In this document: in pieces, positions 6,622-10,582 of the stretch
How the letters are laid out: each line of letters starts with the position of its first letter
How positions within the stretch are numbered: position 1 is the stretch's first letter
NCBI GenBank assembly: GCA_937872715.1
Contig: CALMTJ010000054.1
Coordinates: 900-11,481 of the forward strand
DNA from: an uncultured Methylobacteriaceae bacterium
Lineage (GTDB): Bacteria > Pseudomonadota > Alphaproteobacteria > Rhizobiales > Beijerinckiaceae
Length of the DNA: 10,582 nt
Direction of reading: 5' to 3'
Position numbers and translations under genes: made by a program
The notes under the pieces: model-generated
The model's database searches: none
Seen by the model: the letters and a program-made list of their open reading frames with translations, nothing else
Told to the model about the DNA's origin: nothing

Positions 6622-7583
6622 GGCTCCCACCCGTATTCGCGCGCGCTCGTCACCCGGCGATGGAAGGCTAGCTTCCGGTCGTATTCCAGGGGGTCCTTCG
6701 GCCGCACGAGCGCGCCCGGCGGCACGTGAAGCCAGTCAACGAGCCGCGTCAGCATGAAGCGGAGCGCCGATCCGCGCGCCAAGGTCGGCAGCGCGGCGAT
6801 CTCGGCCGGTTCGAGCCGCCGCACGGAGCCGTAGCCCGCCAGCATCGCCCTGCCCTTCGTCCCGTTGAACGATCCGTCCGGTTCGAAACACCACGCGTTC
6901 AGGCAGATGGCGAGGTCGTAGGCATAGGCATCGGTACAGGCGAAGTAGAAGTCGATCACGCCGGACAGGTCCTCGCCGAGGAAGAAGACGTTGTCCGTGA
7001 ACAGGTCGGCATGGATGATCCCCGAGGGAAGGTTCCGCGGCCAACGCGCGCCGAGATGGGCGAGCTCCGTCCGGATCCGATCGGCGAGGCCCGGGGCGAC
7101 CCGGTCGGCATCCGCCTCGGCGGCCGCGAAGAGCGGCGGCCAGCCGGAGATGGACAGCGCGTTCTCCCGGCGCATCGGGAAGTCGCGTCCGGCCTCGTGC
7201 AGCTTCGCGAGCGCCGCGCCGGCCGCCCGGCAATGCGCGGCCGAGGGGCGCTTCACCGCGATCCCGTCCAGGAAGGTGACGAGCACGGCCGGCCGGCCGG
7301 CGAGCCGTCCGAGAGCCTCCCCGTCCCGCGTCCGGACGGGGAGCGGGCAGGTGATGCCGCGGCCGGCGAGGTGCTCCATCAGCCCGAGGAAGAACGGCAG
7401 GTCGGCTTCCCGCACCCGCTTCTCGTAGAGCGTGAGGATCAGCGGCGACTCGGTCGTGCGGACGAAGAAATTCGAATTCTCGACACCTTCCGTGATTCCC
7501 TTGAAGGAGATCACCTCGCCGAGATCGTAGCGCGACAGGAAGGCGCGCAGGTCCTCGTCCGGCACCTCCGTATAAACGGCCAT
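6618..7583 (-). CDS. thrB: Homoserine kinase (aminoglycoside-phosphotransferase-like ThrB)
   Basis: It phosphorylates homoserine with ATP to O-phosphohomoserine, the step before threonine synthase. At 321 residues it matches the alphaproteobacterial ThrB type, which has the choline-kinase/APH fold rather than the GHMP fold of enteric ThrB. Visible motifs are the N-terminal ITEGVENSNFFV (30-41), the catalytic loop IIHADLFTDNVFF with H191, D193 and N198, and the metal-binding GVIDFYF (D211). The ATG at 7583 begins the conserved MAVYTEV, though the Shine-Dalgarno is weak. It overlaps rnhA by four bases. In many relatives ispH precedes thrB; here the upstream neighbour is instead a divergent pilin gene, 158 bases away. 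A TTGACG at 7659-7654 may be a -35 box, but no good -10 follows. Confidence 0.95.
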   Translation of the reverse strand: MAVYTEVPDEDLRAFLSRYDLGEVISFKGITEGVENSNFFVRTTESPLILTLYEKRVREADLPFFLGLMEHLAGRGITCPLPVRTRDGEALGRLAGRPAVLVTFLDGIAVKRPSAAHCRAAGAALAKLHEAGRDFPMRRENALSISGWPPLFAAAEADADRVAPGLADRIRTELAHLGARWPRNLPSGIIHADLFTDNVFFLGEDLSGVIDFYFACTDAYAYDLAICLNAWCFEPDGSFNGTKGRAMLAGYGSVRRLEPAEIAALPTLARGSALRFMLTRLVDWLHVPPGALVRPKDPLEYDRKLAFHRRVTSAREYGWEP

Positions 7584-7741
7584 GTGGGTTCGCCGATCCC
7601 GATCGCCCCCGCCCCGAGGAGCGCGTCCGGGCTGTGGCGGGGCGGCCGGACCGCGTCAAGCGAGCGGGCGCTTACATCCGGTCGCGTTAACGGAAGTCGA
7701 ACACCCGCCTGCCATGGTCGCCCCGTTCCGGGATCTCCGAG

Positions 7742-7903
7742 ATGAAGCGCTTCATCCGCGACGCCGGCGGAGCCACCTCCATCGAATACGCGCTGATCGC
7801 GACGATCATCTCGATCGTCATCATCGGCGGGGCGACGAACATCGGCAGCACGCTGCGCGGATTCTACACGTCCGTATCGACCGGCTTCACCTCGTCCCGC
7901 TGA
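7742..7903 (+). CDS. Flp/Fap-type pilin subunit
   Basis: This 53-residue gene encodes a class IVb Flp prepilin. A short basic leader (MKRFIRDAGG) is followed by ATSIEYALIATIIS, the hallmark processing site: cleavage after the second glycine puts glutamate at position 5 and tyrosine at 6 of the mature pilin. The hydrophobic assembly helix follows, then a short tail ending TGFTSSR. Such subunits form tight-adherence pili through a Tad/Cpa system, after processing by a dedicated prepilin peptidase. None of those genes is in this window, so the pilin is an orphan here. The ATG at 7742 is the only start that gives a leader of normal length; the ribosome-binding site is weak. A TTAA at 7686 could be half of a CtrA site, but no partner is seen. 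Confidence 0.88.
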   Translation: MKRFIRDAGGATSIEYALIATIISIVIIGGATNIGSTLRGFYTSVSTGFTSSR

Positions 7904-7957
7904 TCACTCAGCCGCTATAGCCTCGCCGGACCTGCGGACGCGGATCGGAGACGCGGC

Positions 7958-8227
7958 ATGGCGGCGGATTGGGATCGCGCGGAAGCGGACCTGCGTTGGT
8001 GCCTCGTCGACGGACGGGGCGTCGACGGCAAGGACATCCTCCTCGAGTCGCTGCTCATGCGCGACACGGAGCGAGGGCTGGAGAACCTGCGGCGGGGCTT
8101 CGCCATCGCGAAGCGCGACGAAGGGGCCGTCGCGAATTTCCTCGCCTGCGAGGGCGCCGACAGCCTCCGTCTTTTCGATCTCGGCCGCAAGGTGATCGGG
8201 CTGAAGCCGGTCGCGTCCTTGGAATGA
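7958..8227 (+). CDS. Hypothetical 89-residue protein
   Basis: I do not recognise this protein. It starts at ATG 7958 with a GGAG about seven bases upstream, and codon choice matches neighbouring real genes. It is charged and probably mostly helical, with no signal peptide or membrane segment and two cysteines (C15, C64). Conspicuous stretches are DLRWCLVDGRGVDGKDILLE (11-30), RDTERGLENLRRG (35-47) and FDLGRKVIGLKP (73-84). It follows the pilin gene on the same strand after 54 bases, so they may share a transcript, and its stop lies only ten bases from the stop of the convergent gshA. A pilus-related role cannot be inferred from proximity alone. Confidence 0.75.
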   Translation: MAADWDRAEADLRWCLVDGRGVDGKDILLESLLMRDTERGLENLRRGFAIAKRDEGAVANFLACEGADSLRLFDLGRKVIGLKPVASLE

Positions 8228-8237
8228 CCCCGGCCCG

Positions 8238-9605
8238 TCAGTACACGCTGTGCGTGAAGACCGGATCGACCGAGCCCTTCCAATCCGTCCCGTAGAGATG
8301 GAGGAGCCGTTCCGCCTGGGTCCGGCCGGCCACGATCGCGTCCAGCGGATCCAGGAACCTCGTCTCGTCCACGCCGGACGCGTCCCGTCTTCCCCGCGCC
8401 GCGAGGCCCCGCCGGGAGATGGCGAGCGCGTCGCGGGCCACGTCCCGCAGCGGCCGTCCGGCCACGGTCGCACCCAGCGCACGGCCCGGTACCGCGTCAC
8501 GTAGCGACTGCCGGTCCGCCGCCGACCAGGGTGAGACGAGATCGAGCGCCGCGTCCAGCGCGCCTTCGTCGTAGAGGAGCCCGACCCAGAAGGCGGACAG
8601 GGCCGCGATGATGTCGGCCGGCCCGTTATCGGCGCCCCGCATCTCGAGAAAGCGCTTCAGGCGCACCTCCGGGAAAATGGTGGACAGATGGTTCGCCCAA
8701 TCGGAAATGGTGGCCCGCTCGCCCGGAAGCTGCGGCAGCCGCCCCGCCAGCAGGTCCCGGAAGGAGGCGCCCGCCACGTCGTGGTAGACGTCGCCGCGCT
8801 TCACGAAATACATCGGCACGTCGAGCGCGTAATCGACGTAGCGCTCGTATCCCATGCCGTCCTCGAAGGCGAAGGGGATCATCCCGGTCCGGGCCCGGTC
8901 GGTGTCGAGCCAGATCTCCGAACGCTCGGTCAGGCGGCCGTTCGCGGTCCCGTCCGTGAAGGGCGAGTTGGCGAAGATCGCGGTCGCGACCGGCTGGAGG
9001 GCGACGGAGGCCCGAAGCTTGCGCACCATGTCGCGCTCGGAGCCGAAATCGAGATTCGCCTGGACGGTCGCGGTTCGGAACATCATGTCGAGACCGCGCG
9101 TGCCAACCTTCGGCATGTAGCCGGCCATGATCCGGTAGCGCCCCTTCGGCATGACCGGCGTCTCGGCCAGCGTCCAGAGCGGGCTCATCCCGAGCGTGAG
9201 GAAGCGCAGCCCGAGCGGCCCGCCGACCGCCTCCACGTGGCGGAGATGCCGGGCGAGTTCGGACGCGGTCTCGTGCACGGTCTCGACGGGCGCGCCCGAG
9301 AGCTCGAACTGCCCGCCGGGCTCGAGCGAGATCGCGCCTCCGCCCGCCTCGTCCGCGAGCCCGATCGGCGACGCGCCGTCGAGGATCGGCTCCCACCCGG
9401 TCCGGGCCGCGAGGCCCTCGATGAGAGCCCGGATGCCCCGCTCGCCTTCGTACGGCACGGGAGCGTGGGTGGCCTCGTAGAACGGGACCTTCTCGTGCTC
9501 CGTCCCGACGCGCCACGCCGATTTCGGCTTCTCCCCGGCCGAGATCCAGGCCACGAGGTCGTCCCGGCCAGAGACCGGCATCGCATCGGAAACGTCACGC
9601 GCCAT
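8238..9605 (-). CDS. gshA: Glutamate-cysteine ligase, plant/alphaproteobacterial type (GCS2 family)
   Basis: It catalyses the ATP-dependent joining of glutamate and cysteine to gamma-glutamylcysteine, the committed step of glutathione synthesis. The 455-residue protein has the plant-type signatures: WRVGTEHEK (31-39), SLEPGGQFELSG (93-104), YMPKVG (163-168), FRTATVQANLDF (176-187) and ANSPF (212-216). It has no cysteine at all, so the disulfide redox control described for plant enzymes cannot operate. I choose ATG 9605 because GAGG lies five bases upstream; a GTG at 9611 would add only two residues. It follows rsmE on the same strand but has its own candidate promoter and a hairpin in the leader. 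I do not recognise a glutathione synthetase (gshB) in this window. Confidence 0.95.
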   Translation of the reverse strand: MARDVSDAMPVSGRDDLVAWISAGEKPKSAWRVGTEHEKVPFYEATHAPVPYEGERGIRALIEGLAARTGWEPILDGASPIGLADEAGGGAISLEPGGQFELSGAPVETVHETASELARHLRHVEAVGGPLGLRFLTLGMSPLWTLAETPVMPKGRYRIMAGYMPKVGTRGLDMMFRTATVQANLDFGSERDMVRKLRASVALQPVATAIFANSPFTDGTANGRLTERSEIWLDTDRARTGMIPFAFEDGMGYERYVDYALDVPMYFVKRGDVYHDVAGASFRDLLAGRLPQLPGERATISDWANHLSTIFPEVRLKRFLEMRGADNGPADIIAALSAFWVGLLYDEGALDAALDLVSPWSAADRQSLRDAVPGRALGATVAGRPLRDVARDALAISRRGLAARGRRDASGVDETRFLDPLDAIVAGRTQAERLLHLYGTDWKGSVDPVFTHSVY

Positions 9606-9635
9606 GCGCACCTCGGTGGGTCGGGCGCGCGGCCC

Positions 9636-9660
9636 CCGGAAGGTGCCCGCCCCCTTCCGG
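9636..9660 (-). promoter_or_regulatory. Perfect 8-bp hairpin in the gshA leader
   Basis: CCGGAAGG (9636-9643) and CCTTCCGG (9653-9660) are exact reverse complements around a nine-base loop. The structure lies between the candidate promoter and the gshA start, ending 30 bases before the ATG. No T-run follows on the minus strand, so it is not a standard intrinsic terminator. It could stabilise the message, attenuate it, or end rsmE transcripts. Confidence 0.55.
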
Positions 9661-9673
9661 CTGACTTGCCGGG

Positions 9674-9702
9674 TTCATAGGCCGGGCCGCACGACGCTGC
9701 AA
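9674..9702 (-). promoter_or_regulatory. Candidate sigma-70-type promoter for gshA
   Basis: On the minus strand TTGCAG (9702-9697) and TATGAA (9679-9674) are separated by exactly 17 bases, the best-looking promoter in the window. It lies wholly in the gap after the rsmE stop. The predicted start near 9667 gives a leader of about 60 bases containing the 9636-9660 hairpin, so gshA can probably be transcribed independently of rsmE. Confidence 0.5.
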
Positions 9703-9719
9703 CGACGGCCCAGGAAGCA

Positions 9720-10475
9720 TCACGGCGCCGGACGCCAGTCGCCGATCGCCGCCTGCAGGATCGCGAGCGCGGCGATTGCGGCCGTGTCGGCCCGCAGGAT
9801 GCGGGGGCCGAGCGACAGGCGCACCACGTTCGGCCGGGAGAGGAGGAGGGCGCGCTCCTCCGGGGCGAAGCCGCCTTCCGGACCGATCAGCAGCGCCGTC
9901 CCGCCGGCGCCGGCTGCCCGCTCGCGAAGCGCCGCGACGGGATCGGCGATCGGGGCGTCCTCGTCGCAGAAAACCAGGAGACGTTCCGGCGCGAGCCGGC
10001 GCAAAGCGGCCTCGAACCGGTCCTCGGGCGCGACCGCCGGCACGTGGAGGATGCCGCATTGCTCGGCCGCCTCGATCGCGTTCGACCGCATGCGGTCGCG
10101 GTTCACCCGGGTCGCCGCCGTCCGGTGGGTGAATACGGGCTGGAGCAGGCCCGCCCCCATTTCGACCGCCTTCTCCACCATGTAATCCGTCCGGGCGTGT
10201 TTCAGCGGAGCGAAGAGGTAGTGGAGGTCCGGCTCCGGCGGCTGTTCGCGCATTCGCTCGACGGGGCGCAGCGTCGCGTCGCGCCGGCCCTCCGCCGCGA
10301 GGGGCGCGCGCCACTCGCCGTCCCGCCCGTTGAAGAGCAGGACCTCGCGGCCGGCCGCGAGGCGGAGCACGTTCAGGAGATAGTTCGCCTGGTTGCGGTC
10401 CAGCATCACCGGCTCAGCCTCCCGAAGGGCGGCCTGGACGAAGAGCCGGGGCGAGGAGAAGTCGTAGAGGGCCAT
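9720..10475 (-). CDS. rsmE: 16S rRNA (uracil-1498-N3)-methyltransferase
   Basis: RsmE methylates N3 of U1498 in the 16S rRNA decoding region, using S-adenosylmethionine. The 251-residue protein has the N-terminal PUA-like part (SSPRLFV start; residues about 8-75) and the SPOUT knotted methyltransferase domain. Diagnostic motifs are EKAVEMGA (101-108), EAAEQC (135-140), LLIGPEGGF (195-203) and LGPRILRADTA (222-232). I choose ATG 10475 (MALYDFSSPRLFV), where family similarity begins. An upstream ATG at 10526 would add 17 residues without family character. No good Shine-Dalgarno precedes either. The gene lies just upstream of gshA, an arrangement I recall from related genomes. The remaining 107 bases to the right edge contain no gene I can support. 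Confidence 0.96.
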   Translation of the reverse strand: MALYDFSSPRLFVQAALREAEPVMLDRNQANYLLNVLRLAAGREVLLFNGRDGEWRAPLAAEGRRDATLRPVERMREQPPEPDLHYLFAPLKHARTDYMVEKAVEMGAGLLQPVFTHRTAATRVNRDRMRSNAIEAAEQCGILHVPAVAPEDRFEAALRRLAPERLLVFCDEDAPIADPVAALRERAAGAGGTALLIGPEGGFAPEERALLLSRPNVVRLSLGPRILRADTAAIAALAILQAAIGDWRPAP

Positions 10476-10582
10476 GTCTGACGAAGCCGGGATGGGCGGC
10501 ACGAGTGCGTACGAAAGCCGCCACAATCTCGTGGTTCCACCCGGGCTCGCGGGCGGGGAGACGACCCCCCCTCCTGCCCGAC

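Noticed and set aside
7684..7691. CtrA-type binding site upstream of the Flp pilin
   Set aside because: Only one TTAA half-site is present; the second TTAA at the required spacing is absent.
6726..7745. A 339-codon open frame antisense to thrB
   Set aside because: The composition (Arg, Glu, Gly, Pro) is that of a shadow; thrB on the opposite strand has all expected catalytic motifs.
7912..7921. GCTATAGC as a -10 box for the 89-residue protein gene
   Set aside because: No acceptable -35 box lies 16-18 bases upstream, so the gene may simply be read from the pilin promoter.
8688..9680. A 330-codon open frame antisense to gshA
   Set aside because: Shadow composition, while gshA on the minus strand shows full family signatures.

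Overview
The window is GC-rich chromosomal DNA (44 of 60 bases are G or C in 2101-2160) with gene content typical of an alphaproteobacterium of the order Hyphomicrobiales (Rhizobiales). Supporting signs are a translationally coupled thrB-rnhA pair, rsmE just upstream of a plant-type glutamate-cysteine ligase, a Flp-type pilin, and a palindromic 'gcgagcggagcgaagc' repeat of a kind I recall from that order. The family cannot be fixed from this sequence; something near Methylobacteriaceae or Salinarimonadaceae is a guess.

Layout, left to right. 1-304: mostly non-coding, with a doubtful partial minus-strand reading frame and a candidate promoter. 305-3181 (+): a large membrane-bound cyclic-di-GMP enzyme (signal peptide, outer domain, seven membrane helices, PAS, GGDEF, EAL). 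3264-4436 (-): a membrane acyltransferase in sharply lower-GC DNA (19 of 60 bases G or C in 3601-3660), very likely acquired horizontally. 4437-4805: a gene-poor stretch with a possible gene relic at the island's right edge. 4806-5420 (-): a YqgE/AlgH (UPF0301) protein, divergent from a one-cysteine Prx5-type peroxiredoxin (5535-6041, +). 6071-6145: a REP-like palindrome between the convergent peroxiredoxin and rnhA genes. 6160-7583 (-): thrB then rnhA, overlapping by ATGA. 7742-7903 (+): a 53-residue Flp-type pilin. 7958-8227 (+): an unrecognised 89-residue protein. 8238-9605 (-): glutamate-cysteine ligase, with a good candidate promoter and a perfect hairpin in its leader. 9720-10475 (-): RsmE rRNA methyltransferase.

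Most genes are housekeeping: threonine synthesis, RNA/DNA hybrid removal, glutathione synthesis, peroxide removal and rRNA methylation. The accessory or surface-related content is the c-di-GMP sensor enzyme, the foreign acyltransferase and the lone Flp pilin. All three could bear on envelope, attachment or biofilm behaviour, but nothing in the sequence ties them into one system. I see no CRISPR array, transposase, phage module, tRNA or rRNA, and no convincing new multi-gene system. The best leads are the low-GC acyltransferase island, the gshA leader hairpin and the two small plus-strand genes.
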